From Rhizobiaceae bacterium (lineage in GTDB: Bacteria; Pseudomonadota; Alphaproteobacteria; Rhizobiales; Rhizobiaceae): a stretch of 64,000 bases of DNA. The position numbers and the translations under genes were made by a program. The notes under the pieces were generated by a model. The model was given only the letters and a program-made list of their open reading frames with translations, made no database searches and was not told the DNA's origin. Of this stretch, positions 1-9,264 are shown one piece after another. The first letter of the stretch is position 1. Every line of letters starts with the position of its first letter. The stretch covers positions 186,001 through 250,000 of the forward strand of contig JAMLJC010000002.1 in the NCBI GenBank assembly GCA_023953845.1. Reading direction: 5' to 3'.

Positions 1-1
1 G

Positions 2-622
2 CACGCGATTGCCGATGCTGGCTTTGCCTTCGACCTCGATCCCGATGCCGACCCGGTCGCGCTGGCCCCGCTGCTATGCGCGGGTCTGATAGGGTGGCGG
101 TCGCTGAAGAAGGCAGGCGACGGGACCCGGATCGGCCTCTACGGATTTGGTGCGGCGGCGCATATAATCGCGCAGATCTGCATCTGGCAGGAGCGCGATA
201 TCTATGCCTTCACGCGGCCCGGCGATTTCGACGCCCAACGCTTCGCAAGCAGCCTCGGGTCTGTATGGACGGGCGGCTCCGACGAGAGCCCGCCGATGCC
301 TCTGGACGCCGCCATCATCTTCGCGTCCGTCGGCGAACTCGTGCCGGCGGCGCTGCGCGCGGTGCGCAAGGGCGGACGAGTCGTCTGCGGCGGAATCCAC
401 ATGAGCGACATCCCGTCCATGCCCTATTCGATCCTGTGGGAGGAGCGCGAACTCGTTTCGGTGGCAAACCTCACGCGTCGGGACGCCGAGGAATTTTTCC
501 CGATCGCGACGGCCGCTGGCGTGAGGACGCAAACCAGCAGATATCCGCTCGACAAGGCCAACGAGGCGCTCGAGGATCTTCGCTCCGGCAAACTGAGCGG
601 TGCTGCGGTGCTCGTTCCCTGA
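2..622 (+). CDS. Zinc-dependent alcohol dehydrogenase, C-terminal part (5' end outside window)
   Basis: The reading frame is open from the window edge and gives the last 206 residues of a medium-chain, zinc-type alcohol dehydrogenase. A Rossmann segment with a GFGAAAH glycine motif follows the typical APLLCAGLIGWRSLK helix, and a hydrophobic strand leads to the GGRVVCGGIHMSD turn seen in the CAD2/AdhA-like branch. The N-terminal catalytic zinc-site half lies upstream, so metal ligands cannot be checked. It would oxidise an alcohol or reduce an aldehyde with NAD(P) in the cytosol. It is convergent with the next gene and 17 bp from it. Family is fairly sure, substrate unknown. Confidence 0.85.
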   Translation, partial: HAIADAGFAFDLDPDADPVALAPLLCAGLIGWRSLKKAGDGTRIGLYGFGAAAHIIAQICIWQERDIYAFTRPGDFDAQRFASSLGSVWTGGSDESPPMPLDAAIIFASVGELVPAALRAVRKGGRVVCGGIHMSDIPSMPYSILWEERELVSVANLTRRDAEEFFPIATAAGVRTQTSRYPLDKANEALEDLRSGKLSGAAVLVP

Positions 623-639
623 GGACCCTGCGACGGCGT

Positions 640-1233
640 TCAGCGGGCGACGGCCCCGAGCGTGTGCATCGCCTCGATCCATTTGCGGCGTTTGGCGTCG
701 CCCGCACCTTCCACCATGCCGAACAGCGTTTCGCGCACGGGGCTTATGCCGACGAAATTCAGGATGTTGCGGCGCATGCCGGCGATGCCGTGGCCGAAAT
801 ACCAGAGACGATAGAGGAAGGCCGGCATGCCCATCGTCACCACCACGCGTGCCGATCGGCCTTTCAACAGCGTTTTGGTGAAACCGCTCTTGCCGGCTTC
901 CGGATAGGCGAACGCGATCCCCGGCCGCATGACCTGCTCCAGAAAGGCCTTGAGCAGCGCCGGCATGGTGCCGAGCCAAAGCGGAAAGAAGAATGCGATG
1001 TGTTCTGCCTCGACGATCCATTCAGCGGCGTCTTTCAGGGCTGCTGGAACTGGGCCGTCCCGGAATTGCTCCGTGGTTCGGAGCAGAGGGAAGTCCAGCG
1101 TGGCAAGGTCTATCCGGCGGACATGATGGCCGGCCGCCCGCGCGCCTTCCGCATAGCTGTCGGCGAGCGCGCGGCAGAGACGCTGCGGGCTGCTGTCGGG
1201 ATGGCCGATGATGACGAGAATGCGGCGCGGCAT
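640..1233 (-). CDS. NAD(P)H-dependent oxidoreductase, flavodoxin-like fold (quinone reductase/MdaB-KefF type)
   Basis: A 197-residue flavodoxin-fold protein that begins MPRRILVIIGHPD, where the GHPD motif is typical of the NQO1/KefF/MdaB family. It contains the FFFPLWLGTMPALLKAFLEQV segment typical of FMN or FAD binding and dimer contact. Such enzymes reduce quinones or azo compounds with NAD(P)H. The start at MPRR gives the normal family length; an ATG 12 codons upstream is possible. It lies 56 bp downstream of the P-type ATPase on the same strand and is probably the last gene of the arc operon. A redox role under low oxygen is an inference from that position. Confidence 0.82.
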   Translation of the reverse strand: MPRRILVIIGHPDSSPQRLCRALADSYAEGARAAGHHVRRIDLATLDFPLLRTTEQFRDGPVPAALKDAAEWIVEAEHIAFFFPLWLGTMPALLKAFLEQVMRPGIAFAYPEAGKSGFTKTLLKGRSARVVVTMGMPAFLYRLWYFGHGIAGMRRNILNFVGISPVRETLFGMVEGAGDAKRRKWIEAMHTLGAVAR

Positions 1234-1289
1234 GGGGATCTCCAACGGTTTCAAATTGTGCATGAGCATGGCCGGCGCATCGCCCGGCC

Positions 1290-3866
1290 TCAGATCTTCC
1301 GGCGACGTTTTGCGTGCCGGCCTTCGCGCGAATAGAACCAGCGCTTCGTCGCTTCGGACGCGGCGAGATAGGCGAGGGTTATCGCCGTGAGCCCGGCCAT
1401 GACCCACCAGGGCAGGGGGACAAAGCCGAACCAGCCGGCGCCGGGAAGGTACGGGATGGCGACGGCGAACAATGCGACGGCGAGCGTCAGCCAGGACAGC
1501 AGCGCGCCGGGGCGGCTTCGCCAGAATGCCTTGCGGGTGCGCACGACGAGCACGATGGCGAGTTCGGTGATCAGCGATTCCACGAACCAGCCCGTCTGGA
1601 AGATCTGCGCGGTCGCGCCGGCGACGAGAAGCAGGAAAGCGAAGGTCACGGCGTCGAACAGCGAACTCACTAGTCCGAACACGACCATGAAGCGCCGGAC
1701 ATAACCGATGTCCCAATGTCGCGGATTCCTTGTCTGGTCGGCATCGACCCGATCCGTGGCGATCGCCAGTGACGGGATGTCGGAGAGGAAATTGTTCAGC
1801 AGGATCTGCGGCGCGAGCAGCGGCAGGAAGGGCAGGGCGAGCGAGGCGGCAGCCATCGAGACCATGTTGCCGAAATTGGCGCTGGTCGTGATGGAGATGT
1901 ATTTCATCGTGTTGGCGAAGGTCCTGCGGCCGTCGTCCACACCGCGCAGCAGGACATTGAGGTCGCGCTTCAGGAGGATCATGTCGGCTGCCTCGCGCGC
2001 AACGTCCACGGCGCCGTCGACGGAAATGCCGATATCGGCCTCGTGCAGGGCAGGGGCGTCATTGATGCCGTCGCCGAGATAGCCGACGACGTGGCCGCGC
2101 TTGCGCAGCGCGGCGATGATGCGTTCCTTCTGGTTTGGATCGATCTCGACAAACAAGTCGGTTTTGGGAGCGCGGGCGAACAGCGCCGCGCTGGTCAGCT
2201 TGTCGATCTCCTCGCCGGTCAGGATGCTGCGATGGCGCAGGCCGATGGCTTCCGCCAGATGCGCGGCGACATAGCGGTTGTCGCCGCTGATGACCTTGAT
2301 GCCGATGCCGCGCTGTCCGAGCGCTTTCAGCGTCTCCGCCATGCCGGGTTTCGGCGGGTCGAGAAAGAGCAGGAAGCCGGCGAAGGCAAGATCCGCCTCG
2401 TCGTCTCGGCCATATGAATCCCGGCGCGGGAGACGGCGCACGGCGAGGCCGAGGACGCGATAGCCCTCCAGGCTCCAGGCGCGGACCTTTTCCTCGATAG
2501 CCCTGGCCCACGTCGCGTCGAGCGGCTCGCTCGCGGCTCCGCGCTGGACTGTCGAGCATGCCTCTACGACATTGCGGACAGCGCCCTTGCATATCATCAG
2601 GTCGTCGGCTGCGCCTTCCTCGCGCACGACCACCGAAAGCCGCTTGCGCACGAAGTCGTAGGGAACCTCGTCGATCTTGGCGTAGCGCGAAAGCGGATCG
2701 TCCTCGGTCCCGCACGCGGCGATCGCTTCGTCCAGCGGGTTTGCCATGCCTGCTTGCAGCGTGGCGTTGAGCAGCGCCCAGAGACGCACCTGAGACGCCG
2801 GTGTTCCATCCGGCGCCGTACACGCGTCGAGTCGGACAACGCCCTCCGTCAGCGTTCCCGTTTTGTCGGTGCAGAGCAGATCCATGCTGCCCAGATTCTC
2901 GATGGCGTCGAGGCGGCGCACGATGACGCCGTTTCCCGCCATCGTGCGGGCGCCCCGCGCCAGCGTGATGCTGATGATGGCTGGCAGCAGTTCCGGGGTC
3001 AGTCCGACCGCGAGCGCCAGCGAGAACAGCAGCGAATCCACCGGCGGGCGTTCAAGCAGGAGATTGGCGAAGAACACGAGGATGACGATGACCAGCATGA
3101 TCTCGGTCATCAGATAGCCGAAACGGCGGATGCCCCTTGCGAATTCGGTCTCAGGCGCGCGGCGCGCCAGCGCGGCGGCGATCGAAGCGAACTCCGTCCG
3201 GTCGGCGGTTCGCGCGACCAGCATGCTCGCCGTGCCGCTGCGTACTGATGTGCCGGTGAATACCGCGTTGCCGCGCTGGCCGATCTGGGCATCCGGGGCG
3301 GAAACACCCGGCGCCTTCACGACCGGAAAGGTTTCCCCCGTCAGCGCCGACTCGCTGACGTTGAAGTCGCAGGATTCCAGCAGCACGCCGTCTGCCGGAA
3401 CGAGATTGCCGGCTGAGAGCCTGACCACGTCTCCCGTCACGATCTCCTCGACCGGGATTGAAGCCTCGGCTCCATCGCGCAATACCGCCGCCTTGCGCGA
3501 GATGCGCGCCGTCAGCGCCTCCATGGCTCTGGAGGCGCCGTATTCCTGCGTGAAACTGAGCAGGCAACTCGCCAGGACGATCGCGCCGATGATGACGGCC
3601 TCGCTGCCCTCGCCGACGAAGGCGGAGACGATTGCGGCGAAGATGAGGATCAGAACCAGCGGGCTTCGGAACTGCCGGGCAAAGGCCGCGACGGCAGAGG
3701 CGCCGCCCTTCTGGCCGACCGCGTTCGGTCCGGCGTCTTTCAGCCGGGTTGCCGCCTCGGCGGAGGACAAGCCCGCCGGTTGCGAGCGCAGGCTTGCCAG
3801 AAGCTCGTCGGCGGGCTTCGACCAGTAGGCGGCGTCGGCCATCGAAGACGATCCGGGTGGCGGCAT
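1290..3866 (-). CDS. mgtA: P-type ATPase of the MgtA (Mg2+-translocating) family
   Basis: An 858-residue P3B-like ATPase. Visible motifs are the actuator SALTGE, the membrane signature GLTPELLPAIIS characteristic of MgtA/MgtB, the phosphorylation site DKTGTLTEG near residue 334, and the hinge GDGINDAP. Membrane helices lie before the actuator domain, around TPELLP, and in the C-terminal quarter, so it sits in the inner membrane and should import Mg2+ (or a related cation) using ATP. I chose the ATG at 3866 because an AGGG lies 8 bases before it; an ATG two codons upstream (3872) is possible. It starts about 10 bp after the arcC stop, so it is probably transcribed with the arginine deiminase genes, an unusual partner for this pathway. 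Confidence 0.88.
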   Translation of the reverse strand: MPPPGSSSMADAAYWSKPADELLASLRSQPAGLSSAEAATRLKDAGPNAVGQKGGASAVAAFARQFRSPLVLILIFAAIVSAFVGEGSEAVIIGAIVLASCLLSFTQEYGASRAMEALTARISRKAAVLRDGAEASIPVEEIVTGDVVRLSAGNLVPADGVLLESCDFNVSESALTGETFPVVKAPGVSAPDAQIGQRGNAVFTGTSVRSGTASMLVARTADRTEFASIAAALARRAPETEFARGIRRFGYLMTEIMLVIVILVFFANLLLERPPVDSLLFSLALAVGLTPELLPAIISITLARGARTMAGNGVIVRRLDAIENLGSMDLLCTDKTGTLTEGVVRLDACTAPDGTPASQVRLWALLNATLQAGMANPLDEAIAACGTEDDPLSRYAKIDEVPYDFVRKRLSVVVREEGAADDLMICKGAVRNVVEACSTVQRGAASEPLDATWARAIEEKVRAWSLEGYRVLGLAVRRLPRRDSYGRDDEADLAFAGFLLFLDPPKPGMAETLKALGQRGIGIKVISGDNRYVAAHLAEAIGLRHRSILTGEEIDKLTSAALFARAPKTDLFVEIDPNQKERIIAALRKRGHVVGYLGDGINDAPALHEADIGISVDGAVDVAREAADMILLKRDLNVLLRGVDDGRRTFANTMKYISITTSANFGNMVSMAAASLALPFLPLLAPQILLNNFLSDIPSLAIATDRVDADQTRNPRHWDIGYVRRFMVVFGLVSSLFDAVTFAFLLLVAGATAQIFQTGWFVESLITELAIVLVVRTRKAFWRSRPGALLSWLTLAVALFAVAIPYLPGAGWFGFVPLPWWVMAGLTAITLAYLAASEATKRWFYSREGRHAKRRRKI

Positions 3867-3876
3867 TGTCATGTCC

Positions 3877-4803
3877 CTAGAGTCGCGACGATCCCGCGCG
3901 GCCCGCCTCGATCCATGTACCGCGTCTGCCATCGACGATGGCCGCGGCGTCCTCCATCCGGCCGATCGCGGCACGTCCGCCGGTCGCCTCGGCAAACTCT
4001 ATTGCGGCCATCACTTTCGGCGCCATGGAGCCCGCCGCAAAATCCGCCGGGGAAAGGTCCGAGGCAGATACATGGTCCAGTGGACGCATATCGGGCGTGC
4101 CCCAGCCGAGGTAAACAGCGTCGACATCAGTCAGCATGAGCAGCATGTCGGCTTCGAGGTTTCTCGCCAGCAGCGAACTCGCGATATCCTTGTCGATGAC
4201 GGCCTCGACGCCCGCGATGGCGCCGTTCTCAAGTTCGACCACGGGTATGCCGCCGCCGCCCGCGCAGATGACGATAACGCCTTGTTCGACCAGGAAACGG
4301 AGAACCGGAGCCTCCAGGATCGCCAGCGGCTTTGGGGACGGCACGACGCGGCGCCATCTGTCGTTGTCCCGCGCGATCCGCCAGCCGCGTTCGGCGGCGA
4401 GCCTTCGCGCCGTGGCCTCGTCATAGGCGGGGCCGATGGGCTTGGTCGGACTGGCGAAGGCAGGATCGCGCGGATCGACCCTGATCTGCGTCAGCAGCGT
4501 GGCGAAGAGCTGTTCCCTCATCACATTGCCGAGTTCCTGCTGGAGGACGTAGCCGATCATGCCGGCGCTTTCCGCATCGAGGACGTCGAGCGGGAAGGGA
4601 GATTCCGGGGAGGCCGCGGCCTGCAAGGCAAGAAGCCCGACCTGCGGTCCGTTGCCGTGGGTGATCACCAGCGAATGTCCGGCCTCGACCAGTTCCGCCA
4701 GCGCGGCGGCGGCGCGCCTTATGTTGGCGCGCTGGTTCTCGGCCGTCATCGGCTCGCCGCGACGCAGCAGCGCGTTGCCACCCAGCGCGACGACGATACG
4801 CAT
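3877..4803 (-). CDS. arcC: Carbamate kinase
   Basis: A 308-residue carbamate kinase that makes ATP from carbamoyl phosphate and ADP, the last step of the arginine deiminase pathway. It begins with the family's MRIVVALGGNALL nucleotide-site motif and has THGNGPQVG, CAGGGGIPVV and LTDVDAVYLGWG segments. Length is normal. The stop of arcB lies 1 bp upstream of its ATG, so the two are translationally coupled. Position after arcB and before mgtA supports the arcDABC operon order. Confidence 0.96.
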   Translation of the reverse strand: MRIVVALGGNALLRRGEPMTAENQRANIRRAAAALAELVEAGHSLVITHGNGPQVGLLALQAAASPESPFPLDVLDAESAGMIGYVLQQELGNVMREQLFATLLTQIRVDPRDPAFASPTKPIGPAYDEATARRLAAERGWRIARDNDRWRRVVPSPKPLAILEAPVLRFLVEQGVIVICAGGGGIPVVELENGAIAGVEAVIDKDIASSLLARNLEADMLLMLTDVDAVYLGWGTPDMRPLDHVSASDLSPADFAAGSMAPKVMAAIEFAEATGGRAAIGRMEDAAAIVDGRRGTWIEAGRAGSSRL

Positions 4804-4804
4804 G

Positions 4805-5806
4805 TCAGTTGCCGATCGTGGCGACGAGCATCGCCTTGATCGTGTGCAGGCGGTTCTCCGCCTGATCGAAGACGATGGAAGCTTCCGATTCGAACACCTC
4901 GTCCGTCACCTCCATGCAGTCGATGCCGTAGTCCCGTGCGACGCGTGCGCCCACCTCGGTGCTGGCGTCGTGGAAGGCCGGCAGGCAGTGCATGAACTTC
5001 GCGAAGGGATTGCCGGTCGCGGCCATCAGGTCGTGGGTCACGCGATAGGGCGTGAGCAGTTCGATACGCTCGGCCCAGCCGCTCTCGTCCTCGCCCATGG
5101 AAAGCCAGACATCGGTGTAGACGAAGTCGGCGCCCTCGACGCAGGCGACAGCATCCTCGTCGAGCCGGAAGCGACCGCCGTTCTGTCCGGCAAGTTCGCG
5201 GACATGGACGGCGAATTCCTCGTCCGGCCACAAGGACTTCGGCGAGGCGATACGCATGTCGATGCCGACCTTGGCGGCGCCGATCGCCAGCGACTGCGCG
5301 ACATTGTCCCGGCCTTCGCCGACAAAGGCCACCGTCATGTCCGACAGGTGCTTGTGCGTGAACTCGTGCATGGTCATGAGGTCGGCGAGGATCTGGGTCG
5401 GATGCGCTTCGTCGGTCAGCCCGTTGTAGACCGGCACGCCGGCATGGGCGGCAAGCGCTTCGACCTGACGCTGGCCGAAGCCGCGATACTCGATGGCGTC
5501 GTACATGCGGCCAAGCACCCGCGCGGTGTCCTTCATCGACTCCTTGTGCCCGATATGGCTGCCGGACGGGCCGATATAGGTGACGTGCGCGCCCTGATCG
5601 TAGGCTGCGACCTCGAAGCCCGAACGGGTGCGGGTGGAATCCTTCTCGAAGATCAGCGCGATGTTCTTGCGCATGAGGCGAGGCACTTCGTTGCCGGCCT
5701 GCTTGGCCGCCTTGAGGTCGGCGGCAAGCCTGAGCAGATAGCGGATCTCGGCGGGCGACAGATCGTCCAGCGTGAGCAGGCTGCGGCCGTGCAGGTTGAC
5801 GGGCAT
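4805..5806 (-). CDS. arcB: Ornithine carbamoyltransferase (catabolic context)
   Basis: A 333-residue ornithine carbamoyltransferase. The carbamoyl-phosphate site STRTR (in EKDSTRTRSGFEVA), the HPTQILADLMT segment and the ornithine-loop HCLPAFHD are all present. In this operon it should run in the phosphorolytic direction, converting citrulline to ornithine and carbamoyl phosphate for ArcC. The ATG at 5806 gives MPVNLHGRSLLTLDDLS, the usual family start. It follows arcA by 17 bp. Biosynthetic ArgF cannot be excluded by sequence alone, but its setting between arcA and arcC argues for the catabolic role. Confidence 0.95.
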   Translation of the reverse strand: MPVNLHGRSLLTLDDLSPAEIRYLLRLAADLKAAKQAGNEVPRLMRKNIALIFEKDSTRTRSGFEVAAYDQGAHVTYIGPSGSHIGHKESMKDTARVLGRMYDAIEYRGFGQRQVEALAAHAGVPVYNGLTDEAHPTQILADLMTMHEFTHKHLSDMTVAFVGEGRDNVAQSLAIGAAKVGIDMRIASPKSLWPDEEFAVHVRELAGQNGGRFRLDEDAVACVEGADFVYTDVWLSMGEDESGWAERIELLTPYRVTHDLMAATGNPFAKFMHCLPAFHDASTEVGARVARDYGIDCMEVTDEVFESEASIVFDQAENRLHTIKAMLVATIGN

Positions 5807-5823
5807 GGTCCGGTCCCCTTCCT

Positions 5824-7041
5824 TCAGAGCGGATCGCGGGCGATCGGGCAGGTCATGCAATGGCCGCCGCCACGCCCGCGGCTGAGCTCGGCGCCTTCGA
5901 CGGTGATCACCTCGACCCCCGAACGGCGGAGCACGGTGTTGGTGTAGACATTGCGGTCGTAGCCGATGACGACGCCCGGCTCGACGGCGATGACGTTGTT
6001 GCCGTCGTCCCATTGCTCGCGCTCCGCCTGATAGGCGTCGCCGCCAGTTCCGACGATGCGCAGCGCCTTCAGGCCGAGCGCCTCCCTCACGACTTCGGTG
6101 AAGGGTTTTTCCTCCTCGGTCACGTCGACGGCAGCCTCGCCTTCGCCGGGCCGCAGCGAAAAGGTTCGCAGCCGCTCGACGACCGGCGGATACATGGTGA
6201 CGAGATCGCGGTCGCAGAAGGTGAAAACCGTGTCGAGATGCATGAAGGAGCGGTCGCGCGGCATCAGCGCGGCGATGACGCGCGTCGCCTCGCCGACCGC
6301 GAACAGGCTGCGTGCGAGGCCGCCGACCGCCTGCGGCGTGGTGCGCTCGCCCATGCCGACCAGCACGACGCCGCCGCCGATGGGCATGACGTCACCGCCT
6401 TCGAGGCTTATGCCGGGACCGGGATTGTCCGGCGAGACGAAGGAGAGGCTGTCCTCGCCAAAGCTCGGGTGGAACCGATAGACGGCCTCGACATTGGCGG
6501 CTTCCGGCTTGCGCGCCGGCCAGTACATCGCGTTGACGGAGACCGCGCGGTATATCCAGCTTGAGGAGTCGCGGGTGAAGAGCTGGTTGGGCAGCGGCGG
6601 CAGGACGAAATCCTGCGGCAGCATCGCCTTGCCCGTCAGCCCGGCTGGCTCGAAGGGCAGTTCGGCCCGCGCAATGCCGCCGACCAGAAGTGCTGCAAGC
6701 TCCTCGGCGGGCATTTCGTCCAGCCAGCCGCGCAGTTCGGCCACCATGTCGTAGCCGACGACCGAGGCGTCCACCCGGCGGTCGAGCAGCCAGTCGCGAG
6801 CCTCCGGCAGAGCCATGGTCTCTGCCAGCAGTTCTCCGAACAGATGCACAACAACGCCGCGCTCGCGCAACGCGTCGACAAAGACGTCGTGCTCCTGCCG
6901 GGCGCGCTTGACCCACAGGACATCGTCGAACAGCAGCGCCTTGCAGTTATCCGGTGTCAGGCGGCGCAGGCTGAGATCCGGCCGGTGCACGATGACTTGG
7001 CGCAGCCGGCCGACTTCGGAATGGACGCCGAGAGCGGTCAT
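5824..7041 (-). CDS. arcA: Arginine deiminase
   Basis: A 405-residue guanidine-modifying enzyme that hydrolyses arginine to citrulline and ammonia. The catalytic cysteine lies in the C-terminal GGGHCMTCPIARDPL motif. The conserved LFTRDSS and SLEGGDVMPIGGG segments carry active-site residues, and the N-terminus (GVHSEVGRLRQVIVHRP) is that of bacterial ArcA. It lies 31 bp downstream of arcD and 17 bp upstream of arcB, and is cytosolic. Deimination raises pH and feeds ATP synthesis under oxygen limitation. Confidence 0.97.
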   Translation of the reverse strand: MTALGVHSEVGRLRQVIVHRPDLSLRRLTPDNCKALLFDDVLWVKRARQEHDVFVDALRERGVVVHLFGELLAETMALPEARDWLLDRRVDASVVGYDMVAELRGWLDEMPAEELAALLVGGIARAELPFEPAGLTGKAMLPQDFVLPPLPNQLFTRDSSSWIYRAVSVNAMYWPARKPEAANVEAVYRFHPSFGEDSLSFVSPDNPGPGISLEGGDVMPIGGGVVLVGMGERTTPQAVGGLARSLFAVGEATRVIAALMPRDRSFMHLDTVFTFCDRDLVTMYPPVVERLRTFSLRPGEGEAAVDVTEEEKPFTEVVREALGLKALRIVGTGGDAYQAEREQWDDGNNVIAVEPGVVIGYDRNVYTNTVLRRSGVEVITVEGAELSRGRGGGHCMTCPIARDPL

Positions 7042-7072
7042 GACAGGATTCCTTTCGTGACGGCTGTCGGTT

Positions 7073-8539
7073 TCAGAGCGCGCTCACCGCGCCGGTCCAC
7101 ATCTGGTAAGCGGCGTAAAGCCCGACCGCGACGAGCGCTGCCGCGAGCCCTGCCTCGACCGGATGGAAGATGCGCTCCCGGTTCTCGCGGCGCGCCCAGA
7201 CATAGAACGCGACGCCGGGCGCATAGAGGATGGCGCACATGAACAGGTACGAAAGCCCCGCCGCGTAGACGAGCCACAGTCCGTAGACCGTCGCGACCAG
7301 CCCGATGACCAGCGCGCCGTTGCGGCTCTCTGCCGCGCCATAGCCTTCGCCGGTGATCGCGAGCTTCGCCGCATAGGCGCCGGAGAAGATGTAGGGCACC
7401 AGTATGGCTGCCGAGGCGATGTAGAAAAGCGCCTGGTACGTGCTCTGCGCAAACAGCGTGATGATGAGAAATGCCTGCACCAGAAGATTGGTGATGACGA
7501 GCGAGGTGGACGGCACGCCGCGTGCGTTCTCATGGCCGAAGAATTTCGGCATGGTGCCGTCCTTGCCGGCGACATGCGGGATCTCCGCGGCCAGCAGCGT
7601 CCACGCCAGGAAAGCGCCGACCACCGAGACGACGAGCGCCAGATTGATGAGGATCGCGCCCCAGGGACCGACCACGGCTTCCAGAACGCCCGCCATGGAC
7701 GGGTTCTTCAGCGCGGCCAGTTCCGGCTGGCTCAGAATGCCCAGCGACAGCAGCGACACCAGCGCGTAGAGCGCGAGGCAGGTGAGGAAGCCGAGCACAG
7801 TGGCGGTGGCGATGTCCTTGCGCCGCTCCGCACGGGCCGAAAAAACGCTTGCGCCTTCGATGCCGATGAAAACCCACAGCGTCACGAGCATCGTGCTCTT
7901 CACCTGATCCATGATCGAACCGAGGCTGGCGTTGCCGAGCCCGGTGAAGTCGAGCGACCAGACATCGACCTTGAAGGCGACGGCGACGATGCCGACGAAC
8001 AGCACGATCGGCGCGATCTTGGCGACGGTGACGATCAGGTTGACGATCGCCGCCTGCCGTACGCCGGCCATGATGAGGAGATGGATGGCCCACAGCAGCA
8101 CCGAGGCGCCGAGAACCGCCTGCCATGTGTTGCCGTCGCCGAAGGACGGGAAGAAGTAGGACAGCGCGCTGAAGACGATGACCGCATAGGAGACGTTGCC
8201 GACCCAGGCGCTGATCCAGTAGCCCCAGGCGGAATTGAAGCCGACGAACGGCCCGAATCCGGCCTTGGCGTAGGCATAGGGACCTGCGTCGAGATCGGGC
8301 TTGCGCGTCGCCAGCGACTGGTAGACGAAGACAAGCGCCAGCATGCCGACGGCCGTGATGCCCCAGCCGATGATGATGGCGAGGGGGCCGGCGCCCGCCG
8401 CCATGTTCTGCGGCAGGCTGAACACGCCCGAGCCGACCATCGAGCCGATGACGAGCGCAGTGAGCGCGCCGAGGCGGAGCTTGTTGCCCGACGCGACCGG
8501 AATTGGTGTAGCGGATGTTGAGATGTCGGTGGCTGCCAT
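7073..8539 (-). CDS. arcD: Arginine:ornithine antiporter, APA/APC family
   Basis: A 488-residue amino-acid antiporter of the APC superfamily with about 12-13 membrane helices. The first helix holds the GSMVGSGVFSLP motif typical of the basic amino acid/polyamine antiporter group. The ATG at 8539 (MAATDIS) has GGGG about 10 bases upstream; an ATG nine codons earlier is also possible. As first gene of the arcDABC operon it would exchange external arginine for internal ornithine. An FNR-type box and a matching -10 lie directly upstream. Confidence 0.92.
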   Translation of the reverse strand: MAATDISTSATPIPVASGNKLRLGALTALVIGSMVGSGVFSLPQNMAAGAGPLAIIIGWGITAVGMLALVFVYQSLATRKPDLDAGPYAYAKAGFGPFVGFNSAWGYWISAWVGNVSYAVIVFSALSYFFPSFGDGNTWQAVLGASVLLWAIHLLIMAGVRQAAIVNLIVTVAKIAPIVLFVGIVAVAFKVDVWSLDFTGLGNASLGSIMDQVKSTMLVTLWVFIGIEGASVFSARAERRKDIATATVLGFLTCLALYALVSLLSLGILSQPELAALKNPSMAGVLEAVVGPWGAILINLALVVSVVGAFLAWTLLAAEIPHVAGKDGTMPKFFGHENARGVPSTSLVITNLLVQAFLIITLFAQSTYQALFYIASAAILVPYIFSGAYAAKLAITGEGYGAAESRNGALVIGLVATVYGLWLVYAAGLSYLFMCAILYAPGVAFYVWARRENRERIFHPVEAGLAAALVAVGLYAAYQMWTGAVSAL

Positions 8540-8577
8540 GGTGCATATCCCCAAGGTTAAGGCCATTTTCTCAAACC

Positions 8578-8620
8578 ATCCTAGACCGTATCCGCTTCCT
8601 CTGCTTTGACGCGCGTCAAA
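8578..8620 (-). promoter_or_regulatory. FNR/FixK-type box and class II promoter of the arc operon
   Basis: The perfect inverted repeat TTTGACGCGCGTCAAA (8605-8620) matches the rhizobial FNR/FixK consensus TTGAY-N4-RTCAA. On the minus strand TAGGAT (8583-8578) is a good -10. It predicts a transcription start near 8571, placing the centre of the box (8612.5) at about -41.5, the classical position for FNR-type class II activation, and leaving a leader of about 32 bases before the arcD ATG. This implies induction at low oxygen. Confidence 0.82.
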
Positions 8621-8648
8621 CAGTTGCGGCTCTGGCTGAAGATCGGCG

Positions 8649-9179
8649 CTACGGCATCGGGGATTCGAGATGGATGATCTCGCCGTCCACGGCGAACTCT
8701 CCATATCCGCGATGATGAATCGTCTGCGGGTGCGACTGGTGCGGGTCGACCCAGGCCTTCAGGACCTGCAGGACGAAAAGGTTGTACCTGTTCACCAGCC
8801 GTGTATCGACGACCCGGCACTCGAGATTGGCGAAGCACTCCGCGACGAGCGGCGCCTTCACGCATTCGGCGGGAAGCGGTGTCAGATCGCATGTCTCGAA
8901 TTTGTCGGTGTCCCGGCCAGAGCAGTTGCCGACCTGAACCACCTTTTCGGCCAGCTCCGCGCCGGGGACCGCGATCACGCATTCCTTCGTGGCCTTCAGT
9001 CCCGTGAAACTGAAATCGCCGGTCGATACGATGCACGCGATCATCGGCGGCGTGAACTCGACCATCATATGCCAGGACATGGTCATGACGTTTCGCCGGC
9101 CCTTGTGGCTGGTCGTGAGCAGAACGACCGGACCGGGTTCAATGAGTTGGTAGACCCTGGCGAGCGGCAGTTCCTTCAT
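8649..9179 (-). CDS. Flavin reductase-like FMN-binding protein (DIM6/NTAB type)
   Basis: A 176-residue single-domain protein of the flavin reductase-like split-barrel family, with the TTSHKGRRNVMTMSWHMMVEFTPP entry strand and a CIVSTGDFSFTGLKATKECV segment that normally contacts FMN. It should be a cytosolic FMN or F420-like redox protein; its partner is unknown. It lies upstream of arcD on the same strand, separated by about 110 bp holding the arcD promoter, and has its own FNR-type box upstream, so it is probably co-regulated with arginine fermentation. The ATG at 9179 is chosen over one 12 codons upstream because it gives the usual family length. Confidence 0.82.
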   Translation of the reverse strand: MKELPLARVYQLIEPGPVVLLTTSHKGRRNVMTMSWHMMVEFTPPMIACIVSTGDFSFTGLKATKECVIAVPGAELAEKVVQVGNCSGRDTDKFETCDLTPLPAECVKAPLVAECFANLECRVVDTRLVNRYNLFVLQVLKAWVDPHQSHPQTIHHRGYGEFAVDGEIIHLESPMP

Positions 9180-9264
9180 TGTCGCATCTCCCGTTTCCGG
9201 TGCAGGCATAGGCACGGCGGCATATTCCTAAGAAGAATGATGCTCGCAGCAGGGCCGGGCCGCT

